Notes: generated by a model not told the origin, from the sequence alone. A stretch of DNA of 64,000 bases from Pseudomonas hormoni (GCF_018502625.1 NZ_CP075566.1:6265001-6329000); one strand, 5' to 3'; counted from the first letter of the stretch, positions 51,032 to 59,830 are shown. Made by a program: numbers and translations.

Positions 51032-52597
51032 TCAGCGGCTCAAATACATCCGTGTTGTTAACAGGTAAACAGGCAATCCCGACACCAAAATCAACAACGC
51101 CGCATAAGGCGCCGCCGCCGCAAACTCCACATTCGCCGTATGCGCCCAAACTTCCGTCGCCAACGTATTCAGTCCGGTCGGACTCAGCAGCAGCGTCGCC
51201 GTCAGCTCCTTCATCGCATCCAGAAACACCAGCGCAAACGCCGCGCCTAGCGCCGGAAAAATAATCGGCAATGTCACCCGACAAAACGCACTGAAGGACG
51301 ACGCCCCCAGCGTACGGGCCGCCTCTTCCAGCTGCGGCGCAGCCTTGTTCAATGCCGTACGAATCGGCGACTGAGCCAGCGGCAGAAACAGCAGCGCATA
51401 AGCGATCAGCAACAACGCCGATGTCTGGTACAGCATCGGCACGTAATGCAGCGCGAAATACACCAGCGTCAGCGCAATCACCAATCCTGGTAGCGCATGC
51501 AACAGATACGGCAGGCGCTCGGCCCAGATCGCCAATTGGCCTTTGTAGCGCACCACCAGCAAACCCACCGGCACGGCCAGCACCAGGCACAGCGCCGCAC
51601 CGCCCAGCGACAACGCCAGAGATGAAAGCAACGCTTCGCTGATCGCCGCCACCGGGAACGCCGCCGACGAGCCGACCGCCAGCCAGTACGCCAGCATCCC
51701 GAGGGGAATGCCGCTGCCGATGATCGCCAGTGCCAGGCAGTAAACTTGTCCGGCGACAGCCCAAGGCCCTAATCGAACCTGTTCCGCTTGCCGTGCGGCG
51801 CCTTGTCCGGTGCGCACGTGCCGACCTTTGCCGCGTACTCTCAGCTCCAGCCACAGCAGCATCAGGCAAAGCGCCAGAAGCACTGCCGAAAGCATCGCCG
51901 CGTTGGCGTTGCTGAATTCCAGTTCGAACTGCTGATAGATCGCCGTGGTGAACGTCTGTAAGCCGATAATCGACAGCGCGCCGAATTCCACGAGCATGTG
52001 CAGTGCAATCAGCAGCGAGCCGGCGAGCAGCGACGGCCAGAGCAGCGGCAGCGTAATTCTGAAAAACACGCCCCAGCGATTTTGCCCAAGCGTCCGTGCG
52101 GATTCTTCGAGAGAAGGGTCAAGATTGCGCAGCGTCGCCGCAACCGGCAGAAAAATCAGCGGATACTTGGACAGGGTCATCACCAGAATCGCCCCGCCCA
52201 AGCCTTCGAAATGAGCGCTCAACGAAACCCAGGTGAAGCTGCTGACAAAGGCCGGCACCGCGAACGGCAAACACAGGATCACGCCCCACAAACGCCGTCC
52301 CGGCAAGTTGCTGCGTTCAAGCAGCCAGGCCAGCGAGAGGCCGATCACGCCACAGGAGACTGTCACACCGACCATCAACTCCAGCGTATTGCGCAGCAGA
52401 CCGAACACATAAGGCCGCCACAACAGGTGTAGCGCTTCAGCCCAGCCCGCTTGCCAGGTTTTGAGCCCGACATACAGCAGCGGCAACAAGCTGAGCACCA
52501 CCAGCAGCAAAACCGGCAGCAGCAGCCAGATCGACGGTCGCTTGCGCCGTGGCACATAACCCCCGCGCAAGGCGGGGGCAGAAAACGATGCGCTCAT
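51032..52597 (-). CDS. Iron(III)-type ABC transporter permease (fused, FbpB/HitB-like)
   Basis: A 521-residue inner-membrane protein with two similar halves of about six helices each. Each half has an EAA-type loop for the ATPase: EESARTLGQNRWGVFFRITL near residue 165 and EEAARTLGASSFSAFCRVTL near residue 421. This is the layout of ferric-ion permeases of the FbpB/SfuB type. It overlaps the solute-binding gene by one base. No ATPase gene is next to it, so the ATPase must be encoded elsewhere. Substrate is inferred from family and partner. Confidence 0.9.
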   Translation of the reverse strand: MSASFSAPALRGGYVPRRKRPSIWLLLPVLLLVVLSLLPLLYVGLKTWQAGWAEALHLLWRPYVFGLLRNTLELMVGVTVSCGVIGLSLAWLLERSNLPGRRLWGVILCLPFAVPAFVSSFTWVSLSAHFEGLGGAILVMTLSKYPLIFLPVAATLRNLDPSLEESARTLGQNRWGVFFRITLPLLWPSLLAGSLLIALHMLVEFGALSIIGLQTFTTAIYQQFELEFSNANAAMLSAVLLALCLMLLWLELRVRGKGRHVRTGQGAARQAEQVRLGPWAVAGQVYCLALAIIGSGIPLGMLAYWLAVGSSAAFPVAAISEALLSSLALSLGGAALCLVLAVPVGLLVVRYKGQLAIWAERLPYLLHALPGLVIALTLVYFALHYVPMLYQTSALLLIAYALLFLPLAQSPIRTALNKAAPQLEEAARTLGASSFSAFCRVTLPIIFPALGAAFALVFLDAMKELTATLLLSPTGLNTLATEVWAHTANVEFAAAAPYAALLILVSGLPVYLLTTRMYLSR

Positions 52598-53607
52598 CAG
52601 TTCAAGCCAACGTCACGTTCCAGGTCCAGGGCTTCTTCGGCGTTGCCGAGGTCGGCTGGTGTGACTTTCGGCGCTTGCAGTTCGCTGAACGGCTTGAGGC
52701 CGCGATCCGATTGCATACCTTTGTGCAGCGGGTATTCGGCGGTGGTCTGGGTGATCACGCGCTGACCTTCTTCGCTGGCCATGTAGGCGAGGAATTGCTG
52801 GGCTTCTTTTGGATGTTTGCTGGATTTCAGTACGGCAGCGCTGGAAACGGTGATCAGCCCGCCGACGTCACCGCCGGTGAAGTAGTGCAGTTTCGAATCG
52901 AGCTGGCCTTTTTCACGCTGCAAGGCGAACCAGTAATAGTTGTTCACCAGCACGGTGGCGACTTCGCCGTTTTCCACGGCTTTGAGCGCAACCATGTTGT
53001 TGCTGTAAGTCTTGCCGAACGCGCGAAGGCCGGTCAGCCATTCTTCGGCTGCGTCCATGCCGTGCACCTTGATGATCGCCACGGCTTGTTCCTGGAACGC
53101 GCCGCTGGTGGGCACGAAACCGACCTTGCCTTGCCATTTCGGGTTGGAAAATTCCATCACCGATTTCGGCAGGTCTTTTTCATCAATCAGTTTGGGATTG
53201 AATGCGACAACGCGGACTCGCGCAGTAATCCCGATCCAGGTGCCATTGCCGGCGACGTAGTCTTTTGGCAAAACGGCAAGGGTGGCAGCATCGGTTTGTG
53301 CCAGCAGGCCTTGTTCGCCAAGCTTGTTCAATGGTGGCGATTCTTCGGTGTAGATCACGTCGGCGGGGGAGCGATCGCCTTCTTCGACGACCTGGCTGGC
53401 AAGCTGGTTGCTGCTGCCTTTGCGCACATTGACGTGGATGCCGGTCTTGGCTTCAAAGGCTTTGGCGACCGCGTCGCCGACTTCCTTGTGTTGACCGTTG
53501 TAGAGTGTCAGGGAAACTGAATCAGCAGCCTGGGTGAGGGGGGTAGCGAGTGCCAGGCCGAGCAGGGTGAAGGTCAGGCCGCGGCGCAGGGTATTTCGAA
53601 ACATCAT
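52597..53607 (-). CDS. Iron(III)-type ABC transporter substrate-binding protein (FbpA/HitA-like)
   Basis: A 336-residue periplasmic binding protein. Signal peptide: MMFRNTLRRGLTFTLLGLAL and ATPLTQA-A. The mature protein begins DSVSLTLYNGQHKEVGDAVA, the form of ferric-binding proteins; NNYYWFALQ near residue 227 matches the Tyr-Tyr pair that holds iron in FbpA, and an upstream Tyr in DVIYTEES fits too. It is first in the minus-strand operon with the permease. A possible Fur site lies upstream. Thiamine- or 2-aminoethylphosphonate-type binding proteins are less likely alternatives. Confidence 0.88.
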   Translation of the reverse strand: MMFRNTLRRGLTFTLLGLALATPLTQAADSVSLTLYNGQHKEVGDAVAKAFEAKTGIHVNVRKGSSNQLASQVVEEGDRSPADVIYTEESPPLNKLGEQGLLAQTDAATLAVLPKDYVAGNGTWIGITARVRVVAFNPKLIDEKDLPKSVMEFSNPKWQGKVGFVPTSGAFQEQAVAIIKVHGMDAAEEWLTGLRAFGKTYSNNMVALKAVENGEVATVLVNNYYWFALQREKGQLDSKLHYFTGGDVGGLITVSSAAVLKSSKHPKEAQQFLAYMASEEGQRVITQTTAEYPLHKGMQSDRGLKPFSELQAPKVTPADLGNAEEALDLERDVGLN

Positions 53608-53647
53608 TCGCAGGGTTCCTCACTGTCGCATTGCAAAAACTTGCAAC

Positions 53648-53666
53648 AATGATAAACGATATTGTT
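53648..53666. promoter_or_regulatory. Possible Fur box upstream of the iron ABC operon
   Basis: AATGATAAACGATATTGTT, 41 bases upstream of the binding-protein start, is AT-rich and matches about 9 of 15 positions of the TGATAATNATTATCA-type Fur core by eye. This fits an iron-repressed operon but is weak evidence alone. Confidence 0.35.
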
Positions 53667-53724
53667 TCTCAAGTGCGCCTTGCGGGGCTGGAAGGGCTTT
53701 GCTAGACGGCCTGCCGCAGATTTC

Positions 53725-53847
53725 TGTGGCGAGGGAGCTTGCTCCCGCTCGGCTGCGAAGCAGTCGTTGATCCTGAGAGCACGGTGTAAATATTGACATG
53801 GGTGGGGAGCGCTTCGCACTCCAGCGGGAGCAAGCTCCCTCGCCACA
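53725..53847. repeat. REPIN, type A
   Basis: TGTGGCGAGGGAGCTTGCTC on the left and GAGCAAGCTCCCTCGCCACA on the right, in the gap between the ABC operon and the tRNA genes. The region 53608-54506 holds no protein gene that I can support; it contains this repeat and two tRNA units. Confidence 0.9.
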
Positions 53848-53885
53848 AAAGGCAGCATCGATATATTTTCAAACGCCAGAAACGC

Positions 53886-53909
53886 AAAAACCCGCTTTAG
53901 CGGGTTTTT
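53886..53909 (-). terminator. Terminator of the second tRNA-Leu unit
   Basis: ACCCGC, short loop, GCGGGT with A/T runs on both sides, downstream of the tRNA on the minus strand. Confidence 0.85.
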
Positions 53910-53942
53910 GTGAAATTCCAGAGAAAGCTCTGAAATTTGAAT

Positions 53943-54030
53943 TGGTGCCCAGAAGAAGACTCGAACTTCCACGACCTTGCGGTCACCAGCACCTGAAGCT
54001 GGCGTGTCTACCAATTTCACCATCTGGGCA
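53943..54030 (-). tRNA. tRNA-Leu (anticodon CAG)
   Basis: 88 bases including an encoded CCA end. On the minus strand it begins TGCCCAGATGGTGAAATTGG, has the D-loop AATTGGTAGACA, the anticodon arm CCAGC-TTCAGGT-GCTGG with anticodon CAG, a long class II variable arm (TGACCGCAAGGTC), the T-arm GGAAGTTCGAGTCTTC-type segment, and a 7-bp acceptor stem TGCCCAG/CTGGGCA. It is identical to the copy at 54196. Confidence 0.97.
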
Positions 54031-54063
54031 TAATCTTCAGCGTTGCCGCTGTTGATGTGGCGC

Positions 54064-54092
54064 ACTATACGGAGAGCGTTTTGATCTGTAAA
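54064..54092 (-). promoter_or_regulatory. Sigma-70 promoter for tRNA-Leu copy at 53943
   Basis: On the minus strand TTTACA (54087-54092), a 17-base spacer and TATAGT (54064-54069), followed by a GC-rich discriminator (GCGCC). This is the layout of a growth-rate-controlled stable RNA promoter. Confidence 0.75.
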
Positions 54093-54131
54093 CCCCTGAT
54101 TTGGTTTTAATAAATCGGAACCTTAGAATGC

Positions 54132-54157
54132 AAAAAACCCGCTTTCGCGGGTTTTTG
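54132..54157 (-). terminator. Terminator of the first tRNA-Leu unit
   Basis: ACCCGC, TTTC loop, GCGGGT with T run on the minus strand, between the two tRNA genes. Confidence 0.85.
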
Positions 54158-54195
54158 TGCGAGCCTTGAAATTGATCTAATCTCAAGCTCGAAAT

Positions 54196-54283
54196 TGGTG
54201 CCCAGAAGAAGACTCGAACTTCCACGACCTTGCGGTCACCAGCACCTGAAGCTGGCGTGTCTACCAATTTCACCATCTGGGCA
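54196..54283 (-). tRNA. tRNA-Leu (anticodon CAG), identical copy
   Basis: Base-for-base the same 88-base gene as at 53943, with the same anticodon CAG, long variable arm and encoded CCA. It reads CUG, the dominant Leu codon in this GC-rich genome, which explains the extra dosage. Confidence 0.97.
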
Positions 54284-54316
54284 GTATCGGCAACGTCTCC
54301 GTCGTCGATGGCGCGC

Positions 54317-54345
54317 ACTATACGGAGCGTCTTTTTAACTGTAAA
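54317..54345 (-). promoter_or_regulatory. Sigma-70 promoter for tRNA-Leu copy at 54196
   Basis: On the minus strand TTTACA (54340-54345), 17-base spacer, TATAGT (54317-54322), GC-rich discriminator. The -35, -10 and spacer end (CTCCG in one copy, CTCCG in the other) are the same as in the neighbouring unit, so promoter and gene were duplicated together. Confidence 0.75.
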
Positions 54346-54506
54346 CCCCCGACATCAAAAAAACCTGAAAAATATTACCAGTGGCATTCAAGTAAGCTTT
54401 TCGGTGTCGATAAAGGGCTTTAGATGGGCTCTCATAGCTTGAAATTTCCCGTTTCATTACGCCTATGCCAAACTAACCCGCATATAGACAAGGTGAAAAC
54501 TCTCTA

Positions 54507-57197
54507 ATGGCCGATTGGCAGTCCCTCGATCCCGAGGCCGCTCGTGAAGCGGAAAAATACGAAAACCCTATTCCTAGCCGCGAACTGATCCTTCAGCACC
54601 TTGCTGATCGGGGTTCGCCTGCTAACCGCGAGCAACTGGTCGAAGAGTTTGGTCTGACCACAGAAGACCAGATCGAAGCCCTGCGCCGCCGCCTGCGCGC
54701 CATGGAGCGCGATGCTCAGCTTATTTACACCCGTCGCGGCACGTATGCGCCGGTGGACAAGCTCGACCTGATCCTGGGTCGCATCAGCGGTCACCGTGAC
54801 GGCTTCGGTTTCCTGGTCCCGGACGACGGCAGTGACGATCTGTTCATGAGCCCGGCGCAAATGCGTCTGGTGTTCGATGGCGACCGTGCCCTGGCGCGTG
54901 TTTCCGGTCTGGACCGTCGCGGTCGCCGTGAAGGCATGATCGTCGAAGTGGTAACCCGTGCTCACGAGACCATCGTAGGTCGTTACTTCGAAGAGGGCGG
55001 TATCGGCTTCGTGGTGGCGGACAATCCAAAGATCCAGCAGGAAGTGCTGGTCACGCCGGGTCGCAATGCCAACGCCAAGATCGGTCAGTTCGTCGAAGTG
55101 AAGATCACTCACTGGCCGACGCCACGCTTCCAGCCGCAAGGCGACGTGGTTGAAGTCGTGGGCAATTACATGGCGCCGGGCATGGAAATCGATGTCGCCC
55201 TGCGCACTTACGATATTCCGCACGTCTGGCCTGAAGCGGTCTTGAAAGAAGCCGCCAAGCTCAAGCCTGAAGTTGAAGAGAAAGACAAAGAGAAGCGCAT
55301 CGACCTGCGTCATCTGCCGTTCGTGACCATCGACGGTGAAGATGCGCGCGACTTCGATGACGCGGTCTACTGCGAAGCCAAACCGGGCAAGCTGCGCCTG
55401 TTCTCCGGTGGCTGGAAGTTGTACGTGGCGATTGCCGACGTCTCCAGCTACGTGAAGATCGGTTCGGCGCTGGACAACGAATCCCAGGTTCGCGGCAACT
55501 CCGTTTACTTCCCGGAGCGCGTAGTGCCGATGCTGCCCGAGCAGCTGTCCAACGGCCTGTGCTCGCTGAACCCGCACGTCGATCGCCTGGCCATGGTCTG
55601 CGAAATGACCATCTCCAAATCCGGCGAGATGACCGACTACTGCTTCTACGAAGCGGTGATTCACTCCCATGCCCGCCTGACCTACAACAAGGTCAGCGCG
55701 ATGCTGGAAACGCCGAAACTCACCGAGGCGCGTCAGCTTCGTGGCGAGTACAACGACGTTCTGCCGCATCTGAAGCAGCTTTACGCACTGTACAAAGTGC
55801 TGCTGGCCGCTCGTCACGTGCGTGGCGCGATCGATTTCGAAACGCAGGAAACCCGGATCATCTTCGGGACCGAGCGCAAGATTGCCGAAATCCGTCCGAC
55901 CGTTCGTAACGACGCGCACAAGCTGATCGAGGAATGCATGCTGGCGGCCAACGTGGCCACCGCCGAATTCCTGAAAAAGCACGAAATTCCTGCGCTGTAT
56001 CGCGTCCACGATGGTCCGCCACCGGAGCGTCTGGAAAAACTGCGCGCGTTCCTCGGTGAGCTCGGCCTGTCCCTGCACAAAGGCAAGGATGGCCCGTCGC
56101 CGAAGGATTACCAGGCCTTGCTGGCGAGCATCAAGGACCGTCCGGATTTCCATCTGATCCAGACCGTGATGCTGCGTTCGTTGAGTCAGGCGGTGTACAG
56201 CGCTGATAACCAGGGCCACTTCGGCCTGAATTACGAAGCCTATACCCACTTCACCTCGCCGATCCGCCGCTACCCGGACTTGCTCACGCACCGGGCGATC
56301 CGCAGCGTCATCCATTCGAAAATGGACACCCCGCACGTTCGCCGTGCCGGCGCGATGACCATTCCGAAAGCGCGCATCTATCCGTACGACGAAGCGACCC
56401 TGGAGCAGCTCGGCGAGCAATGCTCGATGAGCGAACGCCGTGCCGACGAAGCGACCCGCGACGTGGTGAACTGGCTCAAGTGCGAGTTCATGAAAGACCG
56501 CGTGGGCGAGTCGTTCCCGGGTGTGATCACTGCCGTGACCGGTTTTGGCCTGTTCGTCGAACTGACCGACATCTACGTCGAAGGCCTGGTGCACGTCACC
56601 GCGCTGCCGGGCGATTACTACCACTTCGACCCTGTGCATCACCGCCTCGCCGGTGAGCGCACTGGCCGCAGCTTCCGCCTTGGCGACACCGTTGAAGTGC
56701 GCGTGATGCGCGTCGACCTCGATGAGCGCAAGATCGACTTCGAGATGGCTGAAAAAACCATCAGCGCGCCGATCGGCCGCAAGAAGCGCGGGACTGAAAA
56801 AACTGAGCCCGCCGCTAAGACAACGGCGAAAACCGCAGCAGAGCCGGCGCCTGCGAAAACCGGTCGTCGTCCTGCCAAGGAAAAGGCGGTCGAAGCGTAT
56901 CGCCCGAGCGACGCTGCGGCGAAAAACGCTGAGCTGCGCAAAAGCCGTGAACTGAAGCAGGCGTTGCTGTCTGAAGCGAAAAGCGGTGGTAAAGCGGCGT
57001 CTGGGGGAAAGACCGGACGGTCGGCGCCTGACAAGGCTCCCGGCAGCAAGCCGAGCAAACACCGTAAAGGCCCGCCAAAGCGGGCTCGGCCCCAGCCAAA
57101 AGCGGCGGGGCGCGTAAACCTAAGGCCAAGTCATGAGTCAGTTGGAAAAAATCTACGGCGTGCATGCGGTCGAAGCATTGCTGCGTCACCACCCTAA
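54507..57197 (+). CDS. rnr: Ribonuclease R, with a probable frameshift near the end
   Basis: As it stands, 896 residues. RNase R is a 3'-5' exonuclease that degrades structured RNA. In order: a winged helix (SRELILQHLADRG), two cold-shock domains, the RNB catalytic domain (TIDGEDARDFDDAVYCEAKP with the Asp ligands near 275) and an S1 domain (FPGVITAVTGFGLFVELTDI). A Lys/Ala/Pro tail follows from about 755. In this reading the tail changes at KGPPK (about residue 858) to an Arg-rich, non-repetitive string and runs 65 bases into rlmB. One extra A at 57077-57079 restores a Lys/Ala-rich tail ending exactly at the rlmB ATGA. Confidence 0.9.
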   Translation: MADWQSLDPEAAREAEKYENPIPSRELILQHLADRGSPANREQLVEEFGLTTEDQIEALRRRLRAMERDAQLIYTRRGTYAPVDKLDLILGRISGHRDGFGFLVPDDGSDDLFMSPAQMRLVFDGDRALARVSGLDRRGRREGMIVEVVTRAHETIVGRYFEEGGIGFVVADNPKIQQEVLVTPGRNANAKIGQFVEVKITHWPTPRFQPQGDVVEVVGNYMAPGMEIDVALRTYDIPHVWPEAVLKEAAKLKPEVEEKDKEKRIDLRHLPFVTIDGEDARDFDDAVYCEAKPGKLRLFSGGWKLYVAIADVSSYVKIGSALDNESQVRGNSVYFPERVVPMLPEQLSNGLCSLNPHVDRLAMVCEMTISKSGEMTDYCFYEAVIHSHARLTYNKVSAMLETPKLTEARQLRGEYNDVLPHLKQLYALYKVLLAARHVRGAIDFETQETRIIFGTERKIAEIRPTVRNDAHKLIEECMLAANVATAEFLKKHEIPALYRVHDGPPPERLEKLRAFLGELGLSLHKGKDGPSPKDYQALLASIKDRPDFHLIQTVMLRSLSQAVYSADNQGHFGLNYEAYTHFTSPIRRYPDLLTHRAIRSVIHSKMDTPHVRRAGAMTIPKARIYPYDEATLEQLGEQCSMSERRADEATRDVVNWLKCEFMKDRVGESFPGVITAVTGFGLFVELTDIYVEGLVHVTALPGDYYHFDPVHHRLAGERTGRSFRLGDTVEVRVMRVDLDERKIDFEMAEKTISAPIGRKKRGTEKTEPAAKTTAKTAAEPAPAKTGRRPAKEKAVEAYRPSDAAAKNAELRKSRELKQALLSEAKSGGKAASGGKTGRSAPDKAPGSKPSKHRKGPPKRARPQPKAAGRVNLRPSHESVGKNLRRACGRSIAASPP

Positions 57198-57900
57198 ACG
57201 CGTCAAGCAGATCTGGCTGGCTGAAGGCCGCAGCGAGCCGCGTGTACAGGCGCTGATCGCACTGGCGAGCGAAAATCGCGTGCCCGTCGGCAACGCCGAG
57301 CGTCGTGAACTCGACGCCTGGGTTGATGGCGTGCACCAAGGCGTTGTGGCGGACGTGAGTCCGAGCCAGGTCTGGGGCGAGGCCATGCTCGACGAGCTGC
57401 TCGATCGCTCCGAAGGCGCACCGCTGCTGCTGGTGCTCGACGGCGTGACCGATCCGCACAACCTTGGCGCTTGCCTGCGTTCGGCCGATGCGGCCGGCGC
57501 GTTGGCGGTGATCGTTCCGAAAGACAAGTCAGCCACGCTGACCCCGACGGTACGAAAAGTCGCCTGTGGCGCGGCGGAAGTGATTCCGCTGGTCGCCGTG
57601 ACCAACCTGGCGCGCACTCTGGAAAAACTCAAGCAGCGCGGCTTGTGGGTCGTCGGTACGGCGGGCGAAGCCGAGCAGAGCCTGTATCAGCAAGACATGA
57701 CCGGCCCGACCATCCTGATCATGGGTGCGGAAGGCAGCGGCATGCGTCGCCTGACTCGCGATCTTTGCGACTACCTGGTGCACCTGCCGATGACTGGCAG
57801 CGTCAGCAGTCTCAACGTTTCCGTGGCGACCGGTGTTTGCCTGTTCGAGGCTCAGCGCCAGCGCAGCGTCAAAGCTGCCGGATCTGCCAAAAAGTCATAA
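57133..57900 (+). CDS. rlmB: 23S rRNA (guanosine-2'-O-)-methyltransferase RlmB
   Basis: A 255-residue SpoU-family enzyme that methylates G2251 of 23S rRNA. The N-terminal substrate-binding domain is followed by the knotted SAM-binding domain: LDGVTDPHNLGACLRSADA near residue 99, MGAEGSGMRRLTRD near residue 197 and the LPMTGSVSSLNVSVA tail. The ATG at 57133 is directly after the intended rnr stop. rnr-rlmB-rpsF is a conserved order. Confidence 0.96.
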   Translation: MSQLEKIYGVHAVEALLRHHPKRVKQIWLAEGRSEPRVQALIALASENRVPVGNAERRELDAWVDGVHQGVVADVSPSQVWGEAMLDELLDRSEGAPLLLVLDGVTDPHNLGACLRSADAAGALAVIVPKDKSATLTPTVRKVACGAAEVIPLVAVTNLARTLEKLKQRGLWVVGTAGEAEQSLYQQDMTGPTILIMGAEGSGMRRLTRDLCDYLVHLPMTGSVSSLNVSVATGVCLFEAQRQRSVKAAGSAKKS

Positions 57901-57915
57901 GTTGTACACGATCCA

Positions 57916-58009
57916 AATGTGGGAGCGGGCTTGCTCGCGAAAGCGGTGTGTCATTCAGCAAAAATGTTGAATGTCAGACGCGATTCGCGAGCAAGCCCGC
58001 TCCCACATT
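57916..58009. repeat. REPIN, type D (TGTGGGAGCGGGCTTGCTCG family)
   Basis: AATGTGGGAGCGGGCTTGCT on the left and AGCAAGCCCGCTCCCACATT on the right, with a loop containing the smaller pair ATTCAGC/ATGTTGAAT. It lies in the 318-base gap between rlmB and rpsF, with the rpsF promoter after it. Confidence 0.9.
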
Positions 58010-58071
58010 GGTTCTGTGCCAATGCAAAGATTGGTGGTGTGAACGAACTGTTCAAATAATCACCAATTGCC

Positions 58072-58100
58072 TTGCACCTCTTCTGTCCCTTCTCTACAAT
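58072..58100 (+). promoter_or_regulatory. Candidate promoter for the rpsF operon
   Basis: TTGCAC at 58072-58077 and TACAAT at 58095-58100, 17 bases apart. Transcription would begin near 58107, leaving a leader of about 110 bases with a CCGCTTTTGAGCGG hairpin at 58178-58191, where S6:S18 autoregulation would be expected. I cannot confirm the S6:S18 binding motif by eye. Confidence 0.5.
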
Positions 58101-58218
58101 TGCGCCCCTTGCTGTGACGGCAGGCACGCATGTGTCTATCGCAAGCAAGTCCATAAGTGTCATTCACTCCTTGTCTGACCGCTTTTGAGCGGCAGGCTAC
58201 AACCCGTAAGGAGCATTC

Positions 58219-58641
58219 ATGCGTCATTACGAAATCATCTTTTTGGTCCACCCGGATCAAAGCGAGCAAGTCGGCGGCATGGTTGAGCGTTACACCAAGC
58301 TGATCGAAGAAGACGGCGGCAAAATCCACCGTCTGGAAGATTGGGGCCGTCGTCAACTGGCCTACGCAATCAACAATGTTCACAAGGCTCACTACGTGAT
58401 GCTGAACGTTGAGTGCACTGGCAAGGCCCTGGCCGAGCTGGAAGACAACTTCCGCTACAACGATGCAGTGATCCGTAACCTGGTCATCCGTCGCGAAGAA
58501 GCCGTTACCGGCCAATCCGAGATGCTCAAGGCTGAAGAAAACCGCAGTGAGCGCCGTGAGCGTCGCGACCGTCCTGAGCACGAAGGCGCCGAAAGCGCTG
58601 ATAGTGATGACAGCGACAACAGCGATAACGCTGACGAGTAA
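58219..58641 (+). CDS. rpsF: 30S ribosomal protein S6
   Basis: A 140-residue S6 protein that pairs with S18 in the small subunit platform. The fold part is complete from [20 protein letters not shown] to about residue 100. The last 40 residues are highly charged and end in a Ser-Asp-Asn run ([13 protein letters not shown]), the usual tail that RimK-type ligases can extend. ATG follows TAAGGAG. First gene of rpsF-rpsR-DUF2232-rplI. Confidence 0.98.
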   Translation: MRHYEIIFLVHPDQSEQVGGMVERYTKLIEEDGGKIHRLEDWGRRQLAYAINNVHKAHYVMLNVECTGKALAELEDNFRYNDAVIRNLVIRREEAVTGQSEMLKAEENRSERRERRDRPEHEGAESADSDDSDNSDNADE

Positions 58642-58669
58642 TCCACGGACCTTTTGAGGAGCCTATTAC

Positions 58670-58900
58670 ATGGCACGTTTCTTCCGTCGTCGTAAATTCT
58701 GCCGCTTCACCGCTGAAGACGTGAAAGAGATCGATTACAAAGATCTCAACACTCTGAAAGCTTACGTATCCGAGACCGGCAAAATCGTTCCAAGCCGCAT
58801 CACCGGTACCAAAGCACGTTATCAGCGTCAGCTGGCCACCGCTATCAAGCGCGCCCGCTTCCTGGCCCTGCTGGCCTACACCGACAGCCACGGCCGCTGA
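58670..58900 (+). CDS. rpsR: 30S ribosomal protein S18
   Basis: A 76-residue S18 protein: [20 protein letters not shown] at the start and [20 protein letters not shown] near the end. Binds S6 and rRNA helices 22-23. ATG follows TGAGGAG. Confidence 0.98.
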
Positions 58901-58936
58901 GACCGGGCAGTCGACACGTAGCAAAGGATTGAAAGC

Positions 58937-59830
58937 ATGCGTGCCTTAGCTGAGTTCATCATGCGCGGCCGTATGCAGGCCACTCTCGTAGTGGCCGGAT
59001 GCGCAACATTGCCGTTGTTGTATTGGTTGGGTGCTGCCGCCGGATGCCTTGTGCTCCTGCGGCGCGGATTGAAGGACGCCCTTGGCGTACTTGCTCTGGG
59101 ACTGCTGCCGGCGTTGATCTGGTGGCTTTACTCCGACGACCCACGGGCACTTCTGGTGCTGCTGGGGTCTTCGAGCCTTGCGTTGGTTTTGCGCGCAAGC
59201 GAGTCCTGGAACCGCGTGCTGCTGGTCAGCATAGCGATGGGAGTGGTGTTTGCAGTGGTGCTGGGGACAGTTTTTGCTCCCCAAATCGAGATGCTGGCGC
59301 AGGCCTTGATAAAGGTCATGCCGTCGCTACTCGGTGATGTCTACCAGAAGTTGTCGGTAGACGAGCAAGCGCATTTTGCGTCCCTGATTGCACCAGTCCT
59401 GACCGGCCTGATTGCGGCCTTGTTGCAAATCGTCAGTGTGCTGAGCCTGATTGTCGGGCGCTACTGGCAGGCGTTGTTGTACAACCCGGGTGGTTTTGGT
59501 CGCGAGTTTCGCGCCATCCGCTTCCCGCTGGGGCTGGCGATGTTACTGCTGGCGTTCATGCTTCTGGGGCCGAACATCGGTCCACAGATGGCCATGTTGA
59601 CGCCGTTGTGCAGTGTACCGCTGGTGTTCGCCGGGCTGGCCCTGATTCACGGGCTGGTGGCGCAAAAGCGACTGGCCAGATTCTGGCTGGTGGGGTTGTA
59701 CGTCACGCTGTTGCTGTTCATGCAGCTGATCTATCCGTTGCTGGTGGTCTTGGCCATCGTCGACAGCCTGATTGATTTTCGCGGTCGTTCGACGCCGAAA
59801 GACGTCGATAGCGCGAACGGTGAAGGTTAA
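58937..59830 (+). CDS. DUF2232 family membrane protein
   Basis: A 297-residue integral membrane protein with about eight hydrophobic segments, for example TLVVAGCATLPLLYWLGAAA near residue 16 and LGLAMLLLAFMLLGPNIGPQ near residue 197. It fits the DUF2232/YybS-like family found between rpsR and rplI in many pseudomonads. Function unknown. It starts 36 bases after rpsR and ends 19 bases before rplI, so it is probably expressed with these ribosomal genes. Confidence 0.88.
   Translation: MRALAEFIMRGRMQATLVVAGCATLPLLYWLGAAAGCLVLLRRGLKDALGVLALGLLPALIWWLYSDDPRALLVLLGSSSLALVLRASESWNRVLLVSIAMGVVFAVVLGTVFAPQIEMLAQALIKVMPSLLGDVYQKLSVDEQAHFASLIAPVLTGLIAALLQIVSVLSLIVGRYWQALLYNPGGFGREFRAIRFPLGLAMLLLAFMLLGPNIGPQMAMLTPLCSVPLVFAGLALIHGLVAQKRLARFWLVGLYVTLLLFMQLIYPLLVVLAIVDSLIDFRGRSTPKDVDSANGEG

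Noticed and set aside
54504..57062. An 852-codon open frame antisense to rnr, and similar long antisense frames opposite thiC (6353-8287), hflX/hflK (42748-45093), motAB (29159-31261) and ygiQ (62109-63923).
   Set aside because: They follow from codon bias in GC-rich genes: the opposite frame is poor in stops. Their translations have no family features, and each lies exactly over a well-supported gene.
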